A stretch of DNA of 64,000 bases from assembly GCA_951217055.1 (NCBI GenBank), contig OX578277.1, forward strand, positions 102,241,511 through 102,305,510, written 5' to 3'. Origin of the DNA: Gerris lacustris. Taxonomy: Eukaryota > Arthropoda > Insecta > Hemiptera > Gerridae. The notes below the pieces were generated by a model. That model did no database searches and was not told the origin of the DNA. It was given only the letters and a program-made list of their open reading frames with translations. Positions 46,990 to 57,217 of the stretch are shown here, piece by piece (the stretch's first letter is position 1; the number at the start of each line of letters is the position of its first letter). The translations under genes were made by a program, and so were the position numbers.

Positions 46990-48125
46990 CTTCCTCAATC
47001 GTCACTGATGATGGCCTAATGAAGGGTGAGAGCTGCTTTGTTAGTTAAATCAGTATTAATTAATTAACGTGGAGAGACAATTTATTATGTTATTCTCTCA
47101 TTATGTTTAGAATTTTTGTCGTCTGATAAATTTGTGTTATCTTTTTAATTTTGATAAATATGCAGATAGTGTACAAGTTCATTTGCATATTATTTAGTAA
47201 GGTTTTTTTTTTATAAATAAATTCAAAACTAAACAAAAATTTCACAAATTTACTTGGGTAGAATTCTAGCCAGTGTTAGGAAAAGCAAAGCGTGATTAAT
47301 TCGATGATTCGGTGACGAGCATTGTTGAGAATCTGATGCAAATGAAAGACACAGAGAGAGAAAGATAACGAAGATGGACGTCATTACGGTCCAAATCAAT
47401 GAGGAATGTCTCACTAAAACCTCTTGTCTATTCCAAATATGCTTTATTTGATTACGGGATGGGGGCTTTTTGGTTTCCTCGACATCTCAAGGTAAAACGA
47501 ATTCCTCCATGTTTGCAAAGTTATGCTTTCTATTCATGACTGTATATACCTATACATATATTTTATCTCCAGAAGGGAGAAAAAGTGAACTTTTCTCCCT
47601 AGTTTGTTGGGAGGAACGTTACTCATTGCACCCAGTCAGTTTGAACAGTGAGTAATGGAAAATAAGGAAATCATAAATTCTCATGATTCCCTCCATTGTT
47701 GCTCTAGATAAAGCAGAAGTAAGTAAGGTTGGTGCTAAATACACAATTTCATTAATTAACTTTTGTTTAATGTCCTAATATATAATGTCACCTTCACACA
47801 TCATGTCGTGTAACCTCCACAACGGTTACGATATTGTGGTGTGTATTTGCCAAGTCAGAAAATGTTTTCAAATTTAAACGTGTGTAGAGTGATTTGGGAA
47901 AGAGAATAGAGAGAGGGACAGACAAACATTATGTACTTGAAGTGGATACATTAGATCTAGTAGTACTTACTCAGGCAGTGAGAGACTTTGCTAAACCTAT
48001 GATCTCAAAACTTTTTACGCGAGACTTAACTTATTTTTTTACATTAGTGTTTTTGATGGGATTTGATGAATGAGACTAAGAACAAATTTCATACCTGCTA
48101 CCAAACTACATTAGGTCAAAGAGGA
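46990..48125. other. Mixed AT-rich DNA, no gene recognised
   Basis: The frame at 47470-47655 (61 codons) has no domain. Nothing else supported. Confidence 0.35.
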
Positions 48126-48515
48126 AAAACCTAGGATAGTCATATTGGGTCATAAATGAGGCCATTAAAAAAAAGGAAGCCTTTTGTAGGAATTATTTCC
48201 AAATTGGGTGACTGTGTCTAACGCTTCGGTAGTTTAATAGCGGGTGGCCACAAAATTCGCTCTTGGTCTCATTCGACGCAGAACATATATTTATATAGCA
48301 CTCAATTCGAAAAATTTAAAAAAGAATATAAAAGCGAAAAACCGCACGAACACCCCATGCGGGGGTATATTTTTACCCCTCCCCCCCTTTTTCCACAGCT
48401 CCGGTGAGGAGGAAAACATAGGATAGTCATATTGGATCGCAAATTTGGCGATTAAAACAAAAAACCTTTGGTAGGAATTATTTCCCAATTGGATATTTAA
48501 CGCTAATGACCTAAT
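48126..48515. repeat. Direct duplication of about 90 bp, 290 bp apart
   Basis: GGATAGTCATATTGGGTC and GTAGGAATTATTTCCAAATT (about 48133-48208) recur as GGATAGTCATATTGGATC and GTAGGAATTATTTCCCAATT (about 48421-48492). Both copies are preceded by GAGGAAAA. They may be two tandem units of one repeat. Confidence 0.65.
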
Positions 48516-49132
48516 AATGATTATAGCATTATCAATAAAGTAATTTAGTAAAGTTATATAGTACTCGCTAACTAAATACATAAATTGGATGTATGATAAA
48601 TTTGAAAATAATTGAATACTAAAGATTTAAGTTTTAGTTTAAATTAATAAATGAATTGGATAAAAACCAAATGGAACGGATACAAAGCAGTTATGGTGTC
48701 AACTGCAGAACACCTTTTACAGCTAAAAACAATAAAACCATGTGTTAAAAACAATTCCTCTCTCGAGTTCTGTATGAACACGGAGTAAAGTAAAAGAGTT
48801 CCTCCCTGATAAACCATTAGTTCTCCAACTTCCTACCACTAAACTCAAGCCAAAGCCTACACTCCAACAAACACATGGCTTATTCTCTAAAATGAATCCC
48901 TGCGGAGCCAAAAAAAAAAAAAAAATAATAATCCACAAGTTTTAAAAAAAAACAAAGAAAAAATCGATCCAAAAAACTCAAACAGAACTATTTTATATAA
49001 AACATAGTTTATTCAGCATTTAAATTCCAAAATATCTCATTTATTTAATTTTATTATTAAACATGTTTAAAAAGAGTTCAACATGCGTAATTGTTTTAAT
49101 ATCGTTTTCTATTTTCAGCTGAATAAGATTTT
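48516..49132. other. AT-rich DNA, no gene recognised
   Basis: The minus frame at 48723-48938 has no domain. Poly-A runs are at about 48907-48925. Confidence 0.4.
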
Positions 49133-49925
49133 TACTTTCTCATATAAAGAGAAAGTATTGTGATGGCACGAAAATTCGATTTTTAGATTTTGATGGATTT
49201 ACACGTTTTAAGGTCCCCTGAGTCCAAAAAGTGTTTTTTAAAAAATGTCTGTCTGTCGTCTGTGCAGACGCCTGGAGGCTAAACTACTGGGCCGATTTTG
49301 ACGAAATTTGGTATACATGTTTAGAAAAATCATACCTCGAGGCGAAATCGAGAAACGAATTTTAGCTCCAAATTTAGGGGCGCTACCCTCCAAAAATTCT
49401 GAAAAAAAAATATTTCTCGAAAACGGTTCCGACGATTTTTTATTAAAAAATTCTAAAATGTAGTCCATTTAAATACAAATCTAACGATATAAGCCGTTTT
49501 CCCGGGAAAAATCTAGTTCCTGAGAAAATAGCTTTAAACGCGGACGGAGAGAGCCAGGGTTCGATTCCACGCCGATAAATTTTGATGAAATGCTCAATAA
49601 TAATTAAATGTACATACGAAAACTAATAAATGGAAAACACTGGGCTAAGTAATTATGAACTTGTATGAGAGAAAGTTTGTCTGATTTGTCTCGGACCGAT
49701 TTTTTTTTTCTCGATTTCACGCTAGAAGTATAATTATTCTAAACAGAAATGCCACATTTCATCGTATTTCGGCCCAATAATTTAGGCACTAAGCGTCTGC
49801 ATAGATGACAAACCCTTATTAAAAACTACTTTTTGGATGCAAGAGACCATAATATGTTTAATTCCATCAACATATTAAAATTGAATTTTCGCGCCATCAC
49901 AATACTTTCTCTTTTAATATATATT
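49133..49925 (+). mobile_element. Family-2 element with both ends
   Basis: Left TACTTTCTCATATAAAGAGA, then AAGTATTGTGATGGC, mirrors right GCGCCATCACAATACTTTCT. The forward arm continues ACGAAAATTCGATTTTTAG, GTCTGTCTGTCGTCTGTGC and AAATTTGGTATACATGTTT. A reverse arm from about 49710 repeats part of this in inverted, diverged form. An internal GGGTTCGATTCC (49557-49568) fits a pol III B box. The minus frame at 49238-49468 is repeat sequence. Confidence 0.88.
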
Positions 49926-50110
49926 ACTCTAAAGTGTTGGGTCGTGAAGGGTAAAACATAAGTAGCTGAAGTTGCCTTCATAACTAATGACTAGTTCATG
50001 ACTAAGTAGAAATCTTGGCAGGATCGCAGAGCAAGGAGAGGGGAAATCCAGAGTACCTGCTGTTAAGTGGAAACTCCCGAAAAAGTAAGATGGAGAAAAA
50101 TTGCATTTTT
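49926..50110. other. Spacer between two family-2 segments
   Basis: Unique-looking DNA. No feature recognised. Confidence 0.4.
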
Positions 50111-50204
50111 TTACTTTCTCATATAAAGAGGAAGTAGGTATTGTGATGGTACGAATATTTTTGATGGATTTACACGTTTTGAGGTCCCCCTGAGTCCAAA
50201 TAAG
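50111..50204 (+). mobile_element. Family-2 end fragment, left half of an inverted pair
   Basis: CTTTCTCATATAAAGAGGAA, then GATGGATTTACACGTTTTGA and CCTGAGTCCAAATA. The inverse half is at about 51710-51795. Confidence 0.82.
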
Positions 50205-50470
50205 AGGCTTACAATAGGCTATTATAACTTAAAATCCTAATTTCACTTAAATCGAACGAGTAGTTTTTAAGATATTGTTGGTTAGTAAAAAAATGAGCGA
50301 CAGACCAATGGACAGACATGAAACCAAAAATGTTACCTGATGTCTGAAACAGATGTATGTCTCAGAATTTTTGAAATCGTAGACGTAAAAAATTGTTTTG
50401 TTCTTCGGAACGATTACATAGCTTCCGTTACCTTCGGCTTTGCCAAGCGGTGCTTGATTAGTTTGGAAGC
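50205..50470 (+). mobile_element. Family-1 core fragment with hairpin end
   Basis: CGAACGAGTAGTTTTTAAGA, GAGCGACAGACC, TTACCTGATGTCTGAAACAG, GATTACATAGCTTCCGTTAC and finally TTTGGAAGC followed by A9. The terminal palindrome is disrupted by an insertion (GGCTTTGCCAAGCGG). Confidence 0.84.
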
Positions 50471-50684
50471 AAAAAAAAAGTAATTTCATTAGTTACTTTT
50501 ACAATTAACTTTTATGTAATAATTATTATTTATACATGTTTAGAATCGAAAGCTTCTAAAGCTAATTGACAATTAAGATTTTCCTAAGAATGAATTTTTT
50601 TGGGCATATTGATTGGTTGTTAAGACTCCCGATGTTTGCTTACAAATAAGAAGAGTGTGGTTGTCATTAATTTATACGTAAATA

Positions 50685-51045
50685 CAAATCAATTGTCAAA
50701 AAAGTTTCAATTAAACCGTGGTTTTGGAAATCAAAACCACCACGTAAGGATATAATCAAAATTAATAGATTGAGAAGTTACCATGCAAGATGCATTCAAT
50801 ACAACTATATGATAGGACTAAGTGATTCGCCTATATGTTACACATGCCCAGATAAAAATGAAAATATGACTCACATCCTATTAGAATGTCCTAAGTATAA
50901 ATCAGAACGTAACAAATTATTTCAAGAACTCAATATTCAAGAAATTCAAGATGAAAATGAAAAAATCAAGAAAATGCTTTTCTCAAAATTAAAAAATATT
51001 ACACTTACACTGAAATTCGTAAAAGAAATAAATTACTCCCCTTAG
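50685..51045 (+). pseudogene. LINE ORF2 C-terminal end with zinc knuckle, frameshifted
   Basis: Reads IKPWFWKSKPPRKDII, then, after one extra A in the run at 50757-50761, KINRLRSYHARCIQYNYMIG and LSDSPICYTC, then ILLECPKYKSERNKL. The CYTC...H...C arrangement (C-x2-C-x8-H-x4-C) is the zinc-knuckle-like tail that follows the RNase H region in I, Loa and Jockey-group LINE ORF2 proteins. Only this tail is present. The element is 5'-truncated exactly at the target duplication, so it was dead on arrival. The frame ends with TAG at 51043-51045. Confidence 0.9.
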
Positions 51046-51520
51046 CCTAAAATTGTAAAATCTGGAGACCACTCACCAACAGAAATCCCACAAACGAAAA
51101 TAAAAATTACTTAGGGAAAACATAGGAAAAACTTAGGAAGAACTCGGGTACGCCCAACCTAATTGAGGTTTTCTGTGGTTTCCCTCAATTTACCAGGCAA
51201 ATGCCAGGTTGGTCCATTCTTAAGTCAGTCCACAGACTGCCTATGATACCCGTTTAAATTCCTGCAAACAACCCCAAAAAAATCCAATCAAAATCTTCCT
51301 TTTTAAAAATAAAATGAAATAAAAATATATAATCCAAAATTGTCCATTACACCCTTCCACAAATTTATTAAAAAGCTCCAATCCATTACAAAATATCAAA
51401 AATTAAAAAAGGCACAAAATAACCCCTCTCAAAATAACATTATGGCTCCGGTAAACACAAATAATTTTTTGTTACTTATGCCAATAAAGAACTTGTTTAA
51501 AAAAAAAAAAAAAAAAAAAA
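50685..51520 (+). mobile_element. 5'-truncated LINE with poly-A and 11-bp TSD, 836 bp
   Basis: Flanked by ATACGTAAATA at 50674-50684 and 51521-51531, an exact 11-bp duplication. The 3' UTR (51046-51498) includes TGTGGTTTCCCTCAATTTAC, then CAGGCAAATGCCAGGTTGG, a word common in insect LINE tails. It ends in about 22 A (51499-51520). Target-primed insertion explains why the coding frame starts abruptly at 50685. Confidence 0.93.
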
Positions 51521-51689
51521 ATACGTAAATAAATTTTCAATCTTTTTCTTAAATGTTTTCTTTTATCTGCCTTCGATGTTGAAATGAGTTTAACATGATC
51601 TTAAATATACGGTACAAAAAATAATTCAATGGTATATGAGATGCATAATCTTAAATATATGGTAAAGAAAACGGTTTGGATGTTGTCAT

Positions 51690-51795
51690 AATACCCTATT
51701 GTTGGTCCCATATAAGCCATTTATTTGGACTCAGGGGGACCTCAAAACTGTAAAACCATCAAAATCGAATTTTCGAGCCATTAAGATATTAAATA
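51690..51795 (-). mobile_element. Family-1/2 end fragment, right half of an inverted pair
   Basis: CCTATTGTTGGTCCCATATA (family-1 core, reverse) is joined to TTTGGACTCAGGGGGACCTC, then AAAACTGTAAAACCATC (family-2 end, reverse). It mirrors 50111-50270 across the LINE insertion. Confidence 0.75.
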
Positions 51796-52905
51796 GATTT
51801 AAGGATATAAAACTTATATATCTTATTCAACTAAAGGGTGGGGCGTGGGAAACGGGCATTTTTCAAATAATCAGAACTTCGGCAATTATGTATATCAAAT
51901 TTATTAAAATATAGAAACAGAGAGCTTAAACAATGCCAAAAACAGTGGGTCATGTACGAAAAATAACATCCTTCAATAAATTACCATTTTCGTTTTTTTT
52001 TGGTGGACGTCCCACCAAAAAATGTCCGTTTGCAACGCCCCATCTGTATATCTAATACATAATTATATCTTATTTAGATATAAAATTTTACTACCTATTT
52101 CAAAACAATCGGAATCAGATTCGTTGTTTTTAGATTCAGTTGTCAATATTCGGAATACAATCTTCGCAGGAAACATTTAGAAAAATTTGTATGATAAATC
52201 CAGCCAAGGAAGTCTACTGCATTTTAATCTAAATTTAATTAGTTAAATCTAGAGTTAATTTATAGTAGAGTAGATTTAGTCGTAGAAGTAATTAATATAA
52301 ACAATATACTATGACGATGACAAACAAATTATTTTTTATTTGATTTATAAGAATGGTTGAAGGAGCAATAAGAAAATTACAAATTGGAATTATTGATCTA
52401 TAATGTCAAAGAAACAGCAAAAATAACAGAATCATTGCAGCTTTAAGATAGCATGAAAAATGTAATTTTCATAAATAATTGCACAATAAATTCTAATAGA
52501 TTGTATAGTTATTAACGTCATAAATAAGGAAAATGATCGATATCAATCACAATTAATGCATCGCTTAAAAAATAATATTGCAATATGTGAGGAAAAAATT
52601 AGATTTTCTAAATAAAGCTTTCATACAAAATGATACAATGCTTTTCGTTCGATTCTGATTTTAAACCCGTGACTAGCCCCAAGCCCTTAAGATAGGGCAA
52701 TAAATTCTATGGGCCCCATTAGACCCTTTCCGGAATTTTATTTTAGGTCAAACTAACGGACTTAACTCACCCACTTCTAAAACACGAGTAAACACACAGC
52801 TGAAAACTGCAAATCGTTTAGAAGCATGATCAAGCACAATTTAAAGATTAGTTAGTTGCATGAAATGTACCAAGAAGCAGCTTAACTTGGAACTTCGTAG
52901 GATCG
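51796..52905. other. AT-rich DNA, no gene recognised
   Basis: A short inverted word around GGTGGACGTCCCACC at about 51999. Nothing else supported. Confidence 0.35.
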
Positions 52906-52930
52906 TTACTTCCCTTATAAAAAGAAATAG

Positions 52931-52979
52931 AGGGGAGTAACAGTCTAAAGAAGGTTCTTCTTTAGACTGTTACTCCCCT
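52931..52979. repeat. Perfect 22-bp-arm hairpin of family 10
   Basis: AGGGGAGTAACAGTCTAAAG, then AA (left), and its exact complement on the right flank a 5-nt loop (GGTTC). The same word occurs in the element at 41037-41235 and at about 53190-53225 and 53435-53470. Confidence 0.95.
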
Positions 52980-53067
52980 TATATAAGAAGAAGTGTGAAA
53001 TTCCTTTGTCCCAAAGTACATTGGACTAAAAATCCCTTTGTCTTATTAGTTATTTAGTCTGAGACTG

Positions 53068-53487
53068 GATTGCACACCACCTATATCTTTCTAAATCCCT
53101 GTTACACTTTTTTAAGTTTTTAAGCGTTACTTTTAGTAACGCTTTTCGAGTTCATGTGCCATAGCCAAGACATGAAAATGCCAAAAACACAGGGGCAGAG
53201 GAGTACCAATCTAAAGAAGTACCCCTAATTGTACCCATAAAGGGAAGGGAGGGGTGGGTAGGCCCTTCGAAGCGCGGTAGGGGGAGACCCTATACCGATA
53301 GCGGGCAGACCTGACTTGATTGCACACCTCCTATATCCTCCTAACTCCCTGTTACACGTGTACGCTTTTTGGTGTCGATTCTTAGTAACGCTTTTCGAGT
53401 TCATGTGCCATAGCCAAGACATGAAAATGCCAAAAACACAGGGGCAGAGGAGTACCAATCTAAAGAAGTACCCCTAATTGTACCCAT
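53068..53487. repeat. Direct repeat, two units of about 175 bp (family 9)
   Basis: Units 53068-53246 and 53312-53487 share GAGTTCATGTGCCATAGCC, AAGACATGAAAATGCC, ACACAGGGGCAGAGGAGT and CCCCTAATTGTACCCAT almost without change. Their first thirds are more diverged. The spacer carries CCCTTCGAAGCGCGGTAGG, also seen at 35472. The minus frame at 53225-53458 is repeat sequence. Confidence 0.88.
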
Positions 53488-53926
53488 GAAATCATTACAT
53501 GATACAAGGAACAATGTTCGTAGACATTGCATGTATCCCATCAATGATCGAAGGATATCGACCTTAAGTCATAGGATACTTGCATGCTCGTCTTTTTATC
53601 TCGTCTATTCTTATTTTAGAGCTTCTTTACATACAAACCTAACAACTTGTTTTTCAAAAAAGAACAAATAAAACAAAACAGTAAACAATTTTATCAGAAT
53701 TGATTTTCAATTTTATAACATTGCATTTCATTTCAAACTAAATTTAAAAAAAAAAAAAATGTTAGGCACGTGCTTTATATACAACGGTAGAGATAAAACT
53801 GACTTTAGTACTCAAAACAATCAAAGAGTAGAACTAAAAATATACACGGTAAAATAAGAATAAACTTTTTGTCAAGAAGAACGTCAAATCAATCTTAATA
53901 AAGAAAATAACGAATTAAATAGACTG
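53488..53926. other. AT-rich DNA, no gene recognised
   Basis: The frame at 53486-53671 has no domain. Poly-A lies at about 53747-53759. Confidence 0.4.
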
Positions 53927-55231
53927 CCAATTAGTATAATAGCATATAGCTACCTCGTGTCCTATTATGTACTTTATGGATGTTAAGCTTTTATGGCCCA
54001 TTATTGTTTGATATATTTATCGCTTCCGTCTTACCGAAGTTAACGGAAGCGATGTGATCGTTCTGAAGAACGAAAATATTTTAAGTGTCCGATTTCAAAA
54101 ATTCCAAAACAGAATTCCGTTTGAGACATCAAAGAACATTTTTGGTTCCATGTCTGTCTGACGAACTCTTGCGAACCAACATATTTTATAAACTACATGT
54201 CCTATTTTAAAGGAATTTGTATGGTAGACCATAATTAGCTCATTGTTGGTCCCATATAAGTCTCAACCTTCTGCTCTCATTTGTTTATCTTCCACATGCG
54301 CACAAACATACATAATATATTTACACCTATAGCTTCAAAAGTACTTATCTGATTTGCATGAAATTTTTAAAGTTTATCGAAAGTAAGCCACAGATAGCCC
54401 GGGAATAATTTGAACCGTCTGTGCTCTTTAACTTTTGCTAAATTAATAGTTAAATTACTGAAAAAAATCAATAACATTTTGACAGATCAAACGCGAGGGA
54501 AACCTCAGAGTATGAAAGGGGTAGAGGGAACAATACTATAGAATGGGGGTCTCAAAAAGTGCGGTTCATTATGCGACACCCATTTACTAAACCTCCCAAG
54601 CGGCAGTTTGGTGAAATAGTATCGATATCTCGATAAAAACTCGAGATTTATCTGATGTCAGCTGATAAGGATAAGAATAATGTGATATTTTCTTACGACA
54701 TTTAATATTTTAATACAGTTTTCTTTATAAATACATATGTACTTTAATGTTTGTTGTTAACCTAATTAATTATCTAAAGGCAGTTACGATGTTAATAACA
54801 TGTAATTGTTCCTAGATAACCAAAAGCAATCTTATATAAAACAAAATCTTCTTCTAAAGCAATCACATCATATTTTTCTCTTACATGTTTGACATTTCGA
54901 TAATAAAACAATGAAACAAAGCACAAGATGAGGTTCAAGGTTTTGTTGATAAGCGTCCGTGGGCACGGCAGGACAAGGAATAGACCTATAAGACAAGGAC
55001 CAGTGACCACGTGACCGTGCTGTTGTCACTTTAGTTCGGATTGAGCTCGCTTGAGAGGTTTAGTATATGGGTGAAGCATAATGAACCACTTTTCAAATCG
55101 CATTGCTCCCTCTACCCCTTCCTTACTCTGAGGGGGAAACGATTAAACAAATTAGACAATAATGGCATGCAATCAATAAAGTACGTAATAGGATGCGAGG
55201 AAGCTATGTGCCACACCAATTGACAGTCTAT
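53927..55231 (-). mobile_element. Family-1 element with both TIRs, interrupted
   Basis: The left TIR (AATAGACTGCCAATTAG, then TAGCTACCTCGTGTCC) is followed by the terminal hairpin CGCTTCCGTCTTACCGAAG, then TTAACGGAAGCG. The reverse core follows (GTTCTGAAGAACGAAAATAT, CATGTCTGTCTGACG, TTGTTGGTCCCATATAAG). It ends at the right TIR (TAGGATGCGAGGAAGCTATG, then CCAATTGACAGTCTA). A 631-bp insert sits at 54503-55133. A forward core copy (55230-55624) is fused directly to the right TIR. Confidence 0.9.
54503..55133. mobile_element. Non-autonomous DNA transposon, 631 bp, ~100-bp TIRs, 6-bp TSD
   Basis: Ends CCTCAGAGTATGAAAGGGG and, on the minus strand, CCTCAGAGTAAGGAAGGGG, match on for about 100 bp (GTAGAGGGA, GGTTCATTATGC, TACTAAACCTC). 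GGGAAA flanks it on both sides (54497-54502 and 55134-55139). Removing it restores an uninterrupted family-1 sequence. The interior is AT-rich; the frames at 54792-55223 are not genes. The superfamily is unassigned because a 6-bp duplication is unusual. Confidence 0.88.
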
Positions 55232-55624
55232 TTTACATGAATTAAAGTATCAATATAGCAAAATGTAAAGAGCGTCGCGGGGTGAAATTAATCTGGGGCT
55301 ATCTGCAGGCTACTTTTGGCAAAGTATCCAAATTCATTATTATGAGTACTTTCAGAGATATAGGTGTAAATAAAAATGTATGTTTTTGTGCATGTGGAAG
55401 AGAAACAAATGAGCAAAACACTAACTACAAACTTAAATTGAAATCGGACGAGAATTTTTTAAGATAAACGACAGCCGGACGCGGACACGGAACCAAAAAT
55501 GCTCCCTGGTGTTTGAAACGGATTTTTGTCTTGTATTTTTTAAATTTTTAAATCGGAGACTTAAAAAATGTTCGTTCTTCAGAACCATCATATAGCTTCC
55601 GTTACCTTTGGTAAGCTCGGAAGC
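55230..55624 (+). mobile_element. Family-1 forward core fused to previous copy
   Basis: Starts ATTTTACATGAATTAAAG directly after the TIR of the previous copy. It runs through CTATCTGCAGGCTACTTT, GAAGAGAAACAAATG and GAACCAAAAATGCTCCCTGG. It ends at the terminal hairpin GCTTCCGTTACCTTTGGTAA, then GCTCGGAAGC. It lacks its own left TIR. Confidence 0.88.
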
Positions 55625-55666
55625 AGAATATTTTTGCATTTGCAAAAAAGAAACCATAGGAGTAGA

Positions 55667-56880
55667 CATAGGCGGCTCTAGAGCAATATATTTGGGGGGG
55701 CTAACGCTACAAGGGTGTGTTGGGGTATTCCATAGCCCCCAGGGAAGGGGGGGTCCGGGGGCCCTCCCCCTGAAAATTTTAAAAAAAAGCGTTGTAAGGT
55801 ATTTTGGTATCTAAAAATAACTGTTTATTATACCTGTTTTGTTAGAAAAAAACCTAATTCATAATGATAAATTAAAAACCTCCCCATGAATTTCGTTCGA
55901 AATATTTTTAGTAAGCCAAAGCCACCATATTTAAACTGTATACACATTACATACACATATTATTTTCTTTCCTATTTAAAACAACCTAGCCCTCGAACCC
56001 GAAGAAACCAAGAAAAACCATGAAAAAAACCCTTTCGTTCCTCGCGGCATTTACTGACAACGCAGACATTTTTTTTAAAAAACGAAATAAAAATAAATCG
56101 GTCCGAGACAACTAAGATAAACTTTCTTATATACGAGTTCATAATTACACAGCCTAGTGTTTTCCATTTATTAGTTTTCGTATGTACATTTAATTATTAT
56201 TGAACATTTCATCATAAAACAACTTCTCCTGGGCAGGGAATCGAACCCGACCTCTCTCCGTCCGCGTTATAAGCTATTTTCTCAGGAACTAGATTTTTCC
56301 CGGGAAAACGGCTTTTATCGTTAGATTCTTATGTAAATGGACCACATTGTAGAATTGTTTCATCAAAATCGTCGGAACTGTTTTCGAGAAATAATTTTTT
56401 TTCAAGTTTTTTCAGAGTTTTTGGGGGGTAGCGCCCCCAAATTTAGAGCTAAACTTTATTTCTCTATTTCTATCCTCGGGGTATGATTTTTCTGAACATG
56501 TATGCCAAATTTCGTCAAAATCGGCCCGCAGTAGTTTAGGCTCCAGGAGTCTGCACAGACGACAGACAACGGACAGACATTTTTTATAAACCACTTTTTT
56601 GGACTCAAGGGACCTCAAAACGTGAAAATCCATCAAAATCTCAAAATCGAATTTTCGCGCCATCACTATACTTTCTCTTTATATGAGAAAGTAAAAAGGA
56701 ATAATTTATCAGAGTGATTTTGATTTCTATTGATTAGCCTTTAGAGAGCAACAAATCAATTTTAGCAAATTAATAAATATATTTTTAACTTTACTTATAC
56801 AAAATTTAATTTTAATTTTTTTAACCTTTAATTTTTGGGGGGGCTTAGCCCCCCTAAGCCCATACCTTTGGCCGCCTATG
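55667..56880. mobile_element. hAT-like element, 1214 bp, with nested family-2 copy
   Basis: Ends CATAGGCGGCTCTAG and, on the minus strand, CATAGGCGGCCAAAGG, flanked by GGAGTAGA (55659-55666) and GGAGTAAA (56881-56888), an 8-bp duplication with one mismatch. Subterminal G/C runs are GGGGGGGCTAACGC (left) and GGCTTAGCCCCCCTAAGCC (right). Without the nested repeat the element is about 610 bp. The frame at 55608-55814 crosses its left end. Confidence 0.87.
56092..56695 (-). mobile_element. Family-2 copy nested in the hAT-like element
   Basis: Reverse orientation from AAATCGGTCCGAGACAAC to CATCACTATACTTTCTCTTT, then ATATGAGAAAGTA. Contains GGGAATCGAACCCGACC, CTCGGGGTATGATTTTTC and GACGACAGACAACGGACAG. 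The minus frame at 56412-56666 is repeat sequence. Confidence 0.9.
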
Positions 56881-56888
56881 GGAGTAAA

Positions 56889-57183
56889 TAGTTACATAAA
56901 TAAAAGTATCCATTTAGTACTATTTAATATTAATGTCTCAGTAGGTTGAAATTATGGAATTATTATGAGAATTTTTATGGGACTTAGTTGTTAAGACCAC
57001 TATATTAATATGGTGGATCTCAAAAATATTGAACGTCAGATAAATGCGACAACCAGAAATGTGTAAAACGGATTTCTGTCTATGAATTATTAATAGGGAG
57101 ACATAAAAATGTTTCGTTCTTTAGAATGGTCACAATACTTCCGTCACTTTCGGTAAACATGGAAGCAAAACAATAGCCAAAAA

Positions 57184-57217
<34 letters not shown>

